Below, piece by piece: positions 1 through 11,845 of a DNA stretch of 64,000 nucleotides. The stretch comes from Oegoconia quadripuncta. Lineage: Eukaryota > Arthropoda > Insecta > Lepidoptera > Autostichidae. Numbering within the stretch: the first letter of the stretch is position 1; every line of letters starts with the position of its first letter. A program made the position numbers and the translations under genes. Under the pieces are notes generated by a model that was not told where the DNA came from, did no database searches, and saw only the letters and a list, made by a program, of their open reading frames with translations. The stretch spans positions 15,807,771 to 15,871,770 of the forward strand of contig OX438743.1 of NCBI GenBank assembly GCA_949316235.1, written 5' to 3'.

Positions 1-1560
1 CTCAAGCGCGAACCTACTGTAGCTTAAAAATACCAGACAACCGTGACAAAGGAGTTTGAAACATGCACAACTGCTGCGTAGCGAAAAGCAAAATATACAA
101 ACGAAAAATATAGAACATCATCATAATGTCAATTGTACCACATATAAATAATAAATATACTTAACATATAACAATGTTGAATCTACTCCTGATTAAGAAC
201 CATAGTAGAATTCAGCCGAAATTGTTGGACTTGCATACTCAATAGGTGGTTTCAGAATGGTTTACTTTGTATGAGCAATCGAAAATTTTTCGATTGAATT
301 CGGCTATGGTTCCTAGTGGAAAGTTGTTCGTAATCAAGAATGGAGTCACCAGTAAGCAGGAATTACGCGAATTAAATGTCACCCTGTATTATATTATAAA
401 TACAAACAGGAGGTTTGATTGTCTACTATACTTCCTGTTTTCTCCTAGTATACCCTAGTTACCGGAAACAAGTGGTTTCCAGCTGAGATATCACAGTGGT
501 GGGAAGGAAAATCTGCGAATGCTAAACCGGCTTAGCTGCTTCCTCGTAGCTCCGGGAAATGGATTCGCCAACTTCTATAGAACTAGAAATGACATTCATG
601 ACTGACTTTCATCGGCACGCTGGCTGCTCCTTCAAAGCCTCCAAGCGCACCCAGTTTTTGTAAATTATATAAAACATGTAAAACAACTTTTTTTAAAGCC
701 AGTTGACCAGCTCCCGTAGCATGATAGGCGCGATGAACGTTTATGTCGCGCGAGATCATATTTAATTGTCCTGCTCATTCGTTTGGACGAAATATACAAC
801 TATTCCATTCTCAAACCTACGGGCGCGCGGCAAACGATATCATGCTACGGTCTACATACGTAAATTACGTAGGTACTTTAATTTATAGCAAGATGAAGTA
901 CGATAATAATCAGAATCTTTGTACGCCCCTTTCCTTTCATCAATATGCTAAGTTCTTTCATATCCTTACTAATTTTATAAATACAAAAGTGTCTATCTGT
1001 CTCTTCCTTTAGGTTTGAGGACTAAATATCTGAACTGATCATATTGAAATTGGGCCATGGTACCCTATAAGCTAATTTTGTTATCTTTTCACGTCTAAAC
1101 CTGGACATGGAGAAAGAAATAGGCTTCTATGTTAAGATGAAGTGAGAGTCTGCGATAAAGTAATCTCACGCGGACAAAAAGTAATGCGTAATCTGTGGTT
1201 CTACATACTCCATAACGAACTTCTTTACTCCAGTGACTAACCGGACGCCATATCCGCTGCAACGCGTGACCCGTGTAGTCACAATTCCGTCGGCTTACTA
1301 CAAACTATATAACTCCTGCCTCTGAATACTTAATACTCTGTTAGCTTATACACGCCGCGCTCGGACTAACAATGGCTATTATTGTTATAGAGTTAATACA
1401 TTGATGCTCCCGGTTTGGTTGTGTGTCTAGGTCTAAGGAGTTGCGTAATCTCAATAGGTTAGGTATTCCGAATGTTATAATAAAAAGTTATTGGATGTAA
1501 CCTACTTTCAATTCTAAGGACTCTCTCTCTCATTCGAGAACACTCTCATTCAAGAAATTA
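1..1560. other. AT-rich stretch, no gene recognised
   Basis: I see no recognisable gene, RNA or repeat family here. Two open frames of 70 and 89 codons (246-458 and 743-1012, plus strand) have no domain, no signal peptide and ordinary AT-rich composition, so they look like chance frames. Confidence 0.5.
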
Positions 1561-1566
1561 AATAAA

Positions 1567-1637
1567 ATTAGAGCTAAGAGTAGCTCTAATTTAGAGCTAA
1601 GAGTAGAGCTACGAGTAAGAGTAGCTCTAATTTTTTT
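1567..1637. repeat. Local short repeats with 9-bp inverted arms
   Basis: The word TAGAGCTAAGAGTAG recurs. ATTAGAGCT (1567-1575) is inverted as AGCTCTAAT (1582-1590), and AGCTCTAAT appears again near 1623-1631 before a T7 run. This looks like a small local duplication of a short palindromic unit. Confidence 0.6.
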
Positions 1638-1703
1638 GCAAACTGTGCTAACTGTGCTACTTTAAAGAAAATAGCACAATTTTCAGTACAAAAATGCATG
1701 GCA

Positions 1704-1870
1704 CTCAAATCAAATCAGAAATTTTTTATAGTAAGTTATAAAAATAACATCGGAAAACGTCATATCACAATTACCTCTCATTCACAAGGTTGATTCTCCG
1801 GAGAACAACGAACAACAAACTCAGGGGTTGCTGTTTTTAAATAAGACAAAGTTATGATTCGATAAAGAAA
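1704..1870 (-). mobile_element. Family J repeat, probable LINE 3' end
   Basis: The segment starts with CAAATCAAATC and continues with a TTTTATA stretch, a CTCATTCACAAGGTTGATTC block and a GGGGTTG block. The same order is visible at 27834-27990. The pentamer run at the low-coordinate edge fits the 3' tail of a non-LTR element on the minus strand. The clade is not identified. Confidence 0.5.
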
Positions 1871-1967
1871 AAAAAAGAATATTTAAAGATATAAGTTATT
1901 GGAGAGGTTATTTCGTCAGTTTTGTGTTTTCAAACAAGAAATAAAAATGTCGAAACACTTGAAACTT

Positions 1968-2065
1968 CTATGTCTATACATATACATTTTTTGCTGAAAA
2001 GTCCCTTAATTGCCTTTTGCGACAACCACGAAAAGAGACAGGTTGGTTCTATTCCTTTTACGTGC
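1968..2065 (+). repeat. Family I dispersed repeat
   Basis: Shares the ordered words AAAGTCCCTTA, CCTTTTGCGACA and GGTTGGTTCTATTC with copies at 14092-14242 and 41288-41431. No coding content is visible. It is probably the 3' part of a retroelement. Confidence 0.5.
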
Positions 2066-2377
2066 CGGAACCTAAAACTAAGTTACATTATTCTCGAGTG
2101 TCACAGGCTATTTTTGATCATCTACTCATATTTCGATATCCACACGGATGAGGCCGCGGGCGGTATGCTAGTATTATAAAAGGTAACAGAGAAAAATAAT
2201 GGACATAAATTGAATAGCAGACTGTATCGATCACTAACTATAACGCCTCAAACGTAATTTGACTTAATAACTTCCAAAACTCATTAGAGACGTTTAAAAA
2301 ATCCATTTGGGTCTATCTTAAGGTAGGATTACATGCGATTGGAAATTATGTATACCTACAGGTATCGTTTTCGTTTT

Positions 2378-2525
2378 AGTGCTGTTTTTATCCGACTGCT
2401 CCCACGAAGGAGAGTATGTTTTACGGGTGTATGTATTTTTGTATATTATCTTCGTCAACTGTTAACCGATTTTGGTAGGGTGGGGTTTTTGTTTAAAATA
2501 TGTTTAACAATTATAAAAGAAGTTG
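2378..2525 (+). repeat. Family G dispersed repeat, decayed
   Basis: Contains a CGACTGCTCCCACGAAGGAG word followed by a GTGTATGTAT run and an AACCGATTT word. This order recurs at 13755-13946 and 29070-29275. It is the most decayed of the three copies. Confidence 0.4.
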
Positions 2526-2529
2526 TCGC

Positions 2530-2614
2530 GTACGCTTCTACCTTCGACCTCATCTTCACTTAACATCAGGTGTGATTGAGGTCAAGAACGAACCCGTCGT
2601 GCATAAATAAAAAA
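2530..2614 (+). mobile_element. Family C SINE, 3' fragment
   Basis: Only the LINE-like tail of family C is present: CTTCACTTAACATCAGGTG, then GATTGAGGTCAAG, then GTGCATAA and an A-rich end. The tRNA-like head is missing, so this is a 5'-truncated copy directly after the family G fragment. Confidence 0.75.
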
Positions 2615-3084
2615 CATCAAGTGTGATTTAGGCAAATACAATTTCTAAGAAGACAGTTTCTATAACTAAGCTTTCTTACCTAAGACAGCATAAATATTAC
2701 TACCACAAACTTAACTGGTATCGAATTTCAGATAATCAGATGGAAACAAACCGAGCAAGGAGTAAACTTCCCAATTTATTACAGTAGTGTAAGCCGAGCT
2801 TAAGGGGTAATTTTCATATCGAAGCCCGGGTGTTTGTCGAGGTTCGGAGGCAACTATTTCTAAACATGTGTTACCAATCTATAATGTTATGGTTATTGTA
2901 GAAAGTTTGTTTCTTTATTGTTATTGTGACATAAAATTTTATTAGTCGGTGATAAATCGATAATGTAGGAATTTACTTATGAATCATTTGGGTTTGACAT
3001 CGAATTTGGAGTAAGTAAATATTAGCGGGCTATTAGGACCGTAGGACTCGTAGGACGGGTCGTATGACCGACGGTCGTTGGGGC
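2615..3084. other. No feature seen
   Basis: AT-rich sequence with no recognised repeat, RNA or coding frame. Confidence 0.5.
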
Positions 3085-3330
3085 GGAAAGGTTCTTGAGT
3101 GGGACCACGCACCGGAAAAGTTCTCGAGTGGGACCACGCACCGGAAAGGTTCTCGAGTGGGACCACGCACCGGAAAGGTTCTCGAGTGGGACCACGCACC
3201 GGAAAGCGCAGCATGGGCAGGCCCGACGTAAGGTGGACCGACGATTTGGATGCGGGTAGCGCAGGACCCATGGTTATGGAGCAGTGGACGTGTTTCGCTG
3301 ATATGACTGTATGCTGATATGAAAGTAAAT
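3085..3330 (+). mobile_element. Family F LINE C-terminal remnant with 29-bp tandem repeats
   Basis: This is a relic of the C-terminal end of a non-LTR retrotransposon ORF. The plus-strand frame from 3099 reads GPRTGKRSMGRPDVRWTDDL, a motif I know from the end of lepidopteran LINE polyproteins. It is followed by a decayed CAGTGGACGTGTTTCGCTGA 3' end. Four copies of a 29-bp unit (3091-3206) containing GAGTGGGACCACGCACCGG precede it. Because 29 is not a multiple of three, each unit shifts the frame, so the tract is a post-mortem expansion and not a protein repeat. The clade (RTE-like or a relative) is an inference. Confidence 0.7.
3091..3206. repeat. Tandem repeat, 4 x 29 bp
   Basis: Units are 3091-3119, 3120-3148, 3149-3177 and 3178-3206. 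Units 2 to 4 are identical by eye; unit 1 differs at a T for C and at its last base. The high identity implies recent expansion. Confidence 0.9.
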
Positions 3331-3496
3331 ATAATCTTAATTACTACTAGAAGGATCTATCATGGCCTTTTATTTATACTTTCAATGCACATCGTAACGC
3401 AGCATTTTTAATTTGATATATTTATGTCGCATATTTATTTTCTTAATATAGGTACAGGTGATTGAATTTTCAATAGATTTAGACAATTTAATTTTA

Positions 3497-3803
3497 CTTT
3501 TTTTTAATGCACGACGGGTTCGTACTTGACCTCAATCACACCTGATGTTAAGTGAAGATGAGGTCAAAGGTGGAAGCGTACTGACTCGGAAACCCCAACA
3601 CATTTGGGGGACAGGCTTTCTAATTTCTGACAACCGGAACACAACAATGCTATTAACATCGCTGCTTGGCGGCAGATTTAGATAAGATGGTCGTAGCTAG
3701 CCAGGCGGACATTTAAAATGCCCTACCACAAACCAAACCGAGTACCTACTTAAACATGTACCCCGCTAGGGATCGAACCCGGGACCTGCGAATCGTAAAC
3801 CCA
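3497..3803 (-). mobile_element. Family C SINE, nearly full length
   Basis: On the minus strand it has the tRNA-like head near 3803, a body with TGCCGCCAAGCAGC, the LINE-like tail and an A-rich end near 3497. The first bases of the head are missing or decayed. Confidence 0.8.
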
Positions 3804-6127
3804 AATGAGATGAATAATGTCTTCAAATGAAAGAGGATATTTCTTCTCTAAAAGCTTTAAAACAATTACAATGTATTTACGAAGCTGATTCCCTTCGAAA
3901 GGTTAAAACATTGTACTATATCTTAGTCAAATATGTATAAGATTCTAACAAACTGCGGAGTTACCTAGCAGCAAACAATAAAATAAACATAAAAAGTTGT
4001 TATAAAACAAATGGAAAATAAAAGTTAGATACAACAAATAAGAGTGCTAAAGTACTCATCGAAAGGTATCCAATTCGATTTTCAGTTTAGACGAAGTCCG
4101 AAAAATCGTAAAACCTGGAGGAGCAATGGGTCGGCCGTTAGAAAGTAGATAAGTTCCAAGGCCGAAACCGTCCGGGCCCTGAATAAATTAGTTTCCGAAA
4201 CGGTCGAGCCAATAAAAGTTTTAACCTCTTAAACAAAAGAATCATAAAACGAACTCAACTTCGGTAGCAAGCAACAGGAGTGCTTCAATGATTTACGACG
4301 AAACTAGGACAGAATTCCCTCAAAACTTTTCAAATAAACTAGCAATGAATAGCGAACATGTGTTCCTGAACATTCCCGTATTTAGGAATGTTCGCTTAAT
4401 GGATGTAAACGCGCAACTCACAGAGAAAAAGCAGACAATAGGCAAATTAAATTTTATTATACGGCGACAGCTACCGAATGTTATGGAGGGGGATATGTTT
4501 CGCATAAACAGGACGTCACGAGGATCGCTACTGAGCAATAAAACTATAAAACGCCGCGTGTTGTGAGAGTCGGTTCTGGTACGCTGGTTCTGCATGTGTA
4601 ATACGCCGCCGGTATGGTACAAAAAAGCCGATTAAAAATAACCCCTTCTGCCTTTTTTGTCGCATTATCGCCGGCGCTGTCTTTAAAGTCAGACCGTTGA
4701 AGTACCTACCTACTTAAACATTCTCAGAAATATGTTTAAGGTTTTAACACCCAAATAAGAAACATGACACATTTCGTTTATAATACAAAGTTTAATCCTT
4801 TAGCTAAATTGCTTTCGTATGTGTAAATAATTAGAGCAAACAAACCAGAAACTAATGTGACGATAACTGCGATTTACTTTATGTAAATATTAGGTGTTTT
4901 GTTACCACTTTCTATTTTCATGTATAAGGTAGTAAGGTAAGTAGTACCTACTTATGTTATTGTACATTTTACGGCTGAGATAAAATGGCTAAACATAGAA
5001 TTCATAAAAAAACATGCAACTCTATTCCACCTTGAAAATCTTCTTTTAAAATAGTTTAAAAAATGTGGATCCTTTCTTTGATCGAAACGATATTGTTATA
5101 AATTACAAGTGGGTCTTCCTAATGTTAACATTTCTTTATCCTAAATGTTAGCTGTGTTTCCCTATAAGTAATTGTGTGTATTAATTAGATATGTACTGCT
5201 TAAATCTTAATGCTAATATCAGATGAAACAATTGTTGGTAAGCCTATTAAACAAACACAGTTTTGACTTACTCTCTCATAAACAAAAACATGATGCACAA
5301 AAATGGGAAGTAATATAATACGATCGCCGGCGTTGTACAAAACGACAGACGCTTTTGTCTGGATCCTCGTTATAAAACAGAAGCTACAATTACCATTGTC
5401 CCGCTGTCAAAACTCAGTGAATGAGAAAAAATGTGCAGATGTGTAACAATGTCGCAATAAACTTAGAAACACATTAAACGACTGTGGACGTCCCAAATAT
5501 TTCTACGCCGGTAGCTCTGCGACTTTTGTCTTTGCCCGGGCAACCACGTTTATGGGCCATTTCGCCTTATTCTTTCACGAGCTATTTTATTTTTTGTCGT
5601 ATCTTAAATAAGACATAATGTTCTTAGAAACGGGACATTAGAATGGACCCGGGGCTTTCTTTTTGTAAAGGACACGTACGAAAGATTTTATGGTCAATTG
5701 TTTTACTTAGTCGTTGACGTGGCAAAATGACTTATGTTGGCAAGGTACCGACGAATGTTTTATAATTTAGAGACATGTTGCGAATTGTTTAGTCGATTGA
5801 AAATTAAACAGGTTTCACGGTCCGATGGCTCCTTTGTGATGGACAACATTCAATATCAATAACTAATTCAATCATTTTCAATCATACAGAAGCAAAGCAA
5901 GTAATGTGTTTTGTGCTTATAACGTTAAATAAATAAGCTAACTTTGGAGCAGCTTCTGAGATCACAGTAACCAGTCAGACTTGTTTAAGTATTTAATAAA
6001 ACCGTATAGACTTTACAGGGGTAATTTAAACTTATAAAATGTCATAAAATAGCTGATACAGCTTCTAATTCGGCTTTCCCCAAAATATACCTACAAATAG
6101 AATAACAGTATAATGTTATTCCACAGT
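3804..6127. other. Single-copy AT-rich stretch
   Basis: No gene or repeat family recognised. A 92-codon plus-strand frame (4288-4566) overlaps a 100-codon minus-strand frame and has no recognisable motif. A small hairpin, GAACATTCC (4368-4376) against GGAATGTTC (4385-4393), lies inside it. Confidence 0.5.
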
Positions 6128-6222
6128 GATCGGTTGGAAGCGGCCTGCATCCAGCGATTTCCCGCGACCTTTATCAAAGGGGAGGCCTATGTTCAGTAGT
6201 TCAGACTGATATGATAATAATC
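6128..6222. mobile_element. Rearranged family F LINE tail
   Basis: The first part (6128-6175) matches the minus strand of the family F segment containing CGGGAAATCGCTGGATGC. The second part (6178-6222) is the plus-strand end, GGGGAGGCCTATGTTCAG followed by CTGATATGATAAT. An internal inversion, or two opposed fragments, best explains this. Confidence 0.5.
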
Positions 6223-6479
6223 ATTCATTAACAGAATCGACATTGATGTAGAGGTTCCTGAAATCTTGCCGATCGTAGATTTCGGTGTTGCGCAGCGCGT
6301 AGTGATTAGTGCAAATACTCCACGAAAATATATATTTAATTAAGTATAACTTCATTTTAGGCTCTTGTAACAATACTATTATATTTAGAAATGAAGATTG
6401 TTCTTAATTGAATGTGTTCATACTAAACTGTAATATTGTTTATTAACAAGTCATTCGATTTGAAATAATATGATATCAA

Positions 6480-6765
6480 AAGTTTATAAAGATGCATTTT
6501 CACTTTAACATGCTCCTTCATACACATCACATGCATTGCTTTCCAAACGAAAATTTGCCCTAATCGCCATTCTCTGGGCAGGCGGGTTGACGATCGCAGA
6601 TTTTTTGAGAGCACCAGTGACTCTCTGCCCATCACTATCTATCCTATTATCCCCACGATCGTTTAGCCACCATTCACGACACCCACTGAAAGAGATGGAT
6701 TTGGTCCTATTCTATTATACCGGACCTTATTTCCCTTCACTACAGCAAAAATTACGGTAGAAATT
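6480..6765 (+). repeat. Family E dispersed repeat
   Basis: Shared words, in order, are AATTTGCC, TAATCGCCA, TGGGCAG, GATCGCAGATTTTT, CTGCCCATC and TTGGTCCTATTC. They recur at 16300-16590, and in part on the minus strand near 55500-55640. No intact frame is seen; open frames on both strands here reflect the repeat. Confidence 0.55.
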
Positions 6766-7700
6766 TGTAGCAGTTGTAGATCGAAATTTAAGTGAATCGT
6801 AATGCGTAAACGAACTTTAGTCACACTAGAAATATTTAGATGAAAGTGTAAAGAATGAGGAATTCAAGACCGCAGTGAAAGCAAGACAAGAATACGTACA
6901 AACGGTTTACCTACTGAACCGTGACAGATATAATGTCTTTAAAATGTAAGGTGTTACATTTATAAAACCACAAAGTGAAAGCATAGTCAAATTTAAAGTG
7001 TTTCGGAAGACCAGCACACTCAAATGTTCGGTAAAATAGCAATGAGCCATTTTCAAGATAGCTTTTTAAAAAATAAATAGTTCTAAATACAGATTAATTT
7101 CTCGACAGGTAGCACTGTCAACCATAGCTGCCTAAATTTAGCACAGCCATTACAATAAAATAGAAAAAAAATATTTTGGTAATTTTTTAAAATTCACTTC
7201 TACTCGTACTTACTTAGAAGCTGTTGCGGTTATTCTGAGTCGGGAGTTTTGTTCGCTTTACTGTGCTTCGTGAATTTGAAGAAAAAAGATGAATTACATG
7301 CCATATACAAAACTTTACCTCAGGTCGATGACATTGCATTTTTTGATAATGACAGAAATGATCAATGAGTATCAGCTATCGTCAATTTTAAGAACACTCC
7401 CTGTTCTATGCTGTTTCTTTATTTATACGTTTCTCCACCATTATTTTGATTATAGTTCGGTCAATATTTTCCTTTATCCAGATATTTATATGACCAGGAT
7501 GCGGTGGAAGAAGCTCTTAAGGATCCAGCGGGCTAATGAGAGTTAGAATTGTTTGGCCGATTCTCCCGTCCGTGAAGTGGACTACGAGAAACAAGACTTT
7601 GACTACTTCCCAAAATAAACCTTCGCTAATACTATTTCTAACAATATGTAAATATGTGGGGTAAAACCATATAATTCCTGAACGCCCTAGGATCGAAGAT
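6766..7700. other. No feature seen
   Basis: AT-rich, with open frames of 85 and 72 codons on opposite strands and no recognisable domain. The word AATTGTTTGGCCGATT near 7548 recurs near 8490 and may mark an old repeat. Confidence 0.45.
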
Positions 7701-7952
7701 GTTTTTATGGACAATTGGTTAGGACTTGACTTCAAGCATCTGCTAAGGTAGAAGCGCCGTCACCCGAAACCCATAATTGGGGGACTAGCTTCTTATATGA
7801 AAGAACTGGAAAACAACAATGCTATCAACATTGCTGCTTGGCGGCAGACTTAGAGGAGATGGTGGTAGCTGACTTGGTGGATATTAAATGCCCTACCACC
7901 AAACCAAGGTCCTGCTGGGTATCTAACCAGCGACCTCTGTTTTGTAGAAACC
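7701..7952 (-). mobile_element. Family C SINE, old copy
   Basis: A decayed minus-strand copy. The body words TTGCTGCTTGGCGGCAGA and GATGGTGGTAGCT and the head word GGGTATC...CCAGCGACCTC are visible. The LINE-like tail is strongly diverged. Confidence 0.65.
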
Positions 7953-8214
7953 ACAAGACAATATGAAAAATACTCGAATTTCCTGCACTCTGTTAATGTG
8001 AATGTGCTTAATTAAAGCAAAGCAAAGGCTTTTGACATCATCATCGGTATGAGCAAACAAACCGACAGGTGGACAAAATGTACTTCAACAAACCGCCGTC
8101 CCACTGCTAATTACCATCAACAAATATGATTTAGAAATTTCCAATGTACATAACGAACGTCATTCATTTCCCACGCGAGCTGCAACAATTTTATTTGCTT
8201 TTCTATATACACAG

Positions 8215-8300
8215 CTAACGCCCGCGGCTTCGTGTATAATTTTCAGTTTATTTCTGATAAAAGATCTGTTGAAAAATATACACTAATCAAAATATTTACT
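8215..8300 (+). repeat. Family H fragment (RTE-like element start)
   Basis: CAGCTAACGCCCGCGGCTTCG resembles the start of the repeat at 46645-46870, which has ACCCACGGCTTCGCCTG. It is short and decayed. Confidence 0.35.
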
Positions 8301-8333
8301 TTATGCAGATCCTATTATTCATGGCAGATTTAA

Positions 8334-8732
8334 AACCTTGACAGTATCACAATACCTGATGATAGTAAGAATTTTGAAAACATGTTCTTTGAAGTGTGTA
8401 AAATGTTTTCCAGAGGAATAGCAACGGTCGTAGTATTATTTAATGTATCGTTATTGGTTCTCTGCCTAACTTATTGCCTAATCGCCGAAAATTGTTTGGC
8501 CGATTATCACTTGCCAACAAACCTTTCGCAGAAATTTATTTCGTCGAATAATCATTTGCCAATTAACTTATCATATAATTTTGTGTTATTTCCCAACCTT
8601 ACAATTACAAACTGGTACATTTGGTCTGCTTTTTATAATGACACGTTTCAAAATGTCATTTTGCAAGTAGCAGTATGTTTTAGTCAACGTAATATTCCTT
8701 TAGTTGTTTATTGTTTACCAAATGTTGAATAA
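8334..8732 (+). other. Open frame with hydrophobic N-terminus, probably repeat-derived
   Basis: This frame is open for 132 codons after a stop at 8331, with the first ATG at 8382 (116 residues). The N-terminal part carries a long hydrophobic run (residues about 13-34), followed by NLS, NLS, NLT and NDT sites, which superficially suggests a secreted or membrane protein. Against this, residues about 41-64 come from imperfect DNA copies of a TTGGCCGATTATCACTTGCC-like unit, a pattern I associate with degenerate insect repeats that often give false proteins. No family is recognised and no promoter or splice site stands out. I do not regard it as a supported gene. Confidence 0.2.
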
Positions 8733-8867
8733 TGTATATTATGGGTTTCATTTCTCTATGTATACATTCCGGAATCAATGAGAACTTTAAAGATCTGAGT
8801 ATGCTAGGTTATTTAGCATCAAAATCAGCATGTGAGGCACAGGACATCCATCGCTGAATATAGGCGT

Positions 8868-8950
8868 CTTCCACAGATTTCCACAGCAACCGGTTGAAAG
8901 CGGGCTGCTGCGATGTCGCGCGGTCTTTATTAGGTCATCCGTCTACTTAG
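8868..8950 (-). mobile_element. Family F LINE tail fragment
   Basis: Reads like the minus strand of the GGTCGCGGGAAATCGC-containing tail, with CAACCGGTTGAAAGCGGGC and GTCGCGCGGTC. Old and truncated. Confidence 0.4.
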
Positions 8951-9114
8951 TCGGTGGACTTTAACCTAGACCCTCAAAATTTCAAATTCACCATCATACA
9001 TTATACACAACATGTTAAGTGTCACTAACAAAAAACCAATAATATACTAAAAATAAAAGGAATTGGCTAATAATAATGAACTTCCGAAATTTACTTAGTT
9101 ACATGTTAAGTCAA

Positions 9115-9411
9115 GCAGCGTTGGTGGCTCAGCGGTTAAGACGCGGTCTCCGAATTTGGGAAGTCCGGGTTCTATTTGCCAGGCAGGTCATGTTCCAATG
9201 AGTTTTTAAATTTAATTTATCCGTCTGCTCTTAATCGGCGAAGGAAAACACCCTGAGGAAACCTGCATGCTTGAGAAATAAAAATTCTAAGGCATGTGAA
9301 GTCCCCAACCCGCGTTGGGCCAGCGTGGGGAGTATGGCCCATATACGTTATTATACGAAGGAAGGCCCATATCCCTGCAGTGGGATGTTTACGGGCTGAT
9401 GTGATGATGAT
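9115..9411 (+). mobile_element. Family B SINE
   Basis: The tRNA-like head GTTGGTGGCTCAGCGGTTAA contains an A-box match (TGGCTCAGCGG). It is followed by a weakened B box (GGTTCTATTTGCC), a body with CGACTGC/GTCTGCTCTTAA and GAGGAAACCTGCATGC, and the end ATCCCTGCAGTGGGATG, GGGCTGATG, GATGATG. The decayed B box suggests an older insertion. Confidence 0.85.
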
Positions 9412-10054
9412 GTTAAGTGATACTAATACGAAGAATCTAACGAATATATAAATAACTGCTACACACAATATATCTCTATTAGCTTCAATATCACACTTAC
9501 GAAGTTCTTTTATCAACAACTTACTTATAATAACGTTAATTACCTAAATAAGTCTCCAAAGGAAAAAAAATAATGACAGACAATATTTGATTTTCCACTA
9601 TAATAGTATTAGATTTGCACTGGGAATTCACATCATACTGTGAAATTGCCCTGTCATGGCGATTATTAATGATCCGCTGAATAAACCTGCATTCATTATT
9701 TAGCACTCTTGTAACAGGGTATTAAGGAACTAAAATCTGTTTGGTGGCAACTTATTTAAGGTTCTATTAAGAGCCCTTACGCCTTGACTTCGGTGGGGCT
9801 TAATGCTCGAATTATTAATGAACATCGAGCGGTAGTCCTTGTTATTTATGCTTCAGTAATTACATAAGGAATTCTTAGGATCTCAAGACAACGAACAGTG
9901 GTGTGCTGAATAATTAAAGTTTATTACACTATTGTTAAAATGAAGCTAGAATTATTTGCGTAAACTAATGGTAGAAGTGAAGATCTTACAATACACATTT
10001 TTCATAACGCAATAGGCTTAAAATTGAAACAACAACCTGACGTCACCAGAGCTG
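9412..10054. other. No feature seen
   Basis: AT-rich, with no recognised repeat or frame. Confidence 0.5.
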
Positions 10055-10225
10055 AGAAGTAGCTACCTCTCATTATGAGAGGGTATGTGTAACCACCACT
10101 CGATCCCAGTGTGAGTTGGTAGATTTGTGTCAGACTAGGGCCACCTGACAGTCAGTTTTTCATGACGCCCGAAAACGTCGAGAGATCGTCTGTGTAACTT
10201 GACCTCCAAAGCCCGAAAACACTAT
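10055..10225 (+). repeat. Family D repeat, partial
   Basis: Contains AGAGGGTATGTGTAACCACC, CCAGTGTG...GGTAGATTTGTGTCAGACTAGGG, CACCTGACAGTCAG and GTGTAACTTGACCTCC, in the order seen at 12835-13085. Confidence 0.6.
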
Positions 10226-11845
10226 AATGGCCACCCATTCCTACTTCTTTGCTACTTCATTCCTTTAACTGTTCTTTAATTTGTCTGGGTCTCAAGGTAG
10301 CAATAGAGATACGTAGCGCACAGTCTTCCTTCCGTTTTTAAGTATAGGCGCCATGCAGAGTACCCCTGCTGGATAACAGGGGTTATAGTGTGGAGGCGGG
10401 TAAAGACAGTCATTCAACTGTTTGCATGATTAAACAAAAAAAAGAGCAATGTAAATCGACCGTATCATTAAAAAGAACACAAATCATAAAGGTTAATAAT
10501 TACTTAACATTTTGAGATTAAATTCTAAGAAACGAGATAATGCATCTAATTAGGTTTGAATCTGGACAATAATGTAAATTAGTTCAACGTGTACTTAAAT
10601 TCAAACATGTAAACCTATACTACTACAGTAATTCGACACCTACATACATCTGTGTTAAAATTACGAGACCTCATCTTAAATGTAATTTCTATTGCGTTTT
10701 CTTTTATTATAGTTCCACTTGCGGCAACAGGTCAGATAAATTAGTGAGAACTACGAGTAAGATGGTTTACGACCACTGTACTCAGATGGGAGCGGTAGGC
10801 GTGGCCTATTAGCCCCAGCTACCAGAAATGATTGAGGCTTCTGTTCCAACCCGTTAATATTATGATTTATTGGCCGACGTTTAGAATTCTGCGTTATTGG
10901 GAACGTAAACTGTTCGTAATTGCTTAGTGAGTGCCTTGGAGGAATTAGGACTGGAGAAGCCATGTGATGACTATGGGAAAACAATGATCACTGTTGCGCT
11001 ATATTTAAGATACATTTTGACTTGTCAAAAAGTGCATATTTGACTTGCAATGAAGTGCGATTTTTGCACTACTCGATAAGCTACCAATATACTCTATGAA
11101 GTTGGCACTTTTCGTTCTTTCCCTGTATTCATTATTAATGTTTGTATGCGTTAATCAATGTTTTAAATTTTCGCCCTATTGTCACGGGCAGGAGAGATCG
11201 TCATTGCATTATTGCTAAAGATATTTTTATGCGTTTTGCGATACGTAAGGCAAAACTCATTCATTCAATAACTTAACAACCGTGCTCTTGTTGGCTCATC
11301 TGATGCAATCTTTTAATTTGTCTCTGCTCAACGCAACTTAAACCTTGTGCTTCACTACAGCGACCTTTTCATTAATTTGGATGATGTGGGTAATTCCTGG
11401 TCTTCTACTTCCTGTTTACTCTTTTACCTTCCACCACATACAAATCTGGATATTTGTGTTGATTATGCCATTCACGTTGGATCAGCCTTCTTGATAGCGC
11501 TGTCTGTACCCCATACCTAAGTCTATTTTCAAATTGCAGCCAAGATCACTCTAATATTAGTCCATAAACCATACGAAATGGAGAAATAATATACTTATCA
11601 ATTTAGTAAGTAGTAGTGTTAGCTGCAAGCGTAGGATTCCTTAACGTTTAGAAATTAGAGATCCTCACATACGAATGCCATCACTTTTTCTATTAGTTCA
11701 CCTATTTTTGTTTCTCTGGACGTAGCAATATAGTTACCTTAGTAGTACTATATTAATTCTGTGCCTCAGTGTAAGTATGTTCGGAGATAAATGACTAAAT
11801 AAATAATATAAATAAATAAGGTCGCAAAATTGTACATTCTATTCT
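10226..11845. other. No feature seen
   Basis: About 1.6 kb without a recognised element. A 77-codon minus-strand frame (10751-10984) has no motif. Confidence 0.45.

Noticed and set aside
180..340. Apparent inverted repeat around GAATTCAGCC / GAATTCGGC
   Set aside because: Only short blocks match, with irregular spacing; not convincing as a structure.
3091..3206. CRISPR-like regular repeats
   Set aside because: Units are directly adjacent without spacers, and the genome is eukaryotic.
2984..3271. 95-codon minus-strand frame with repeated proline/arginine peptides
   Set aside because: It is the shadow of the 29-bp tandem array within a LINE relic on the plus strand.
10751..10984. 77-codon minus-strand frame
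   Set aside because: No motif, no conserved neighbour, and ordinary composition.
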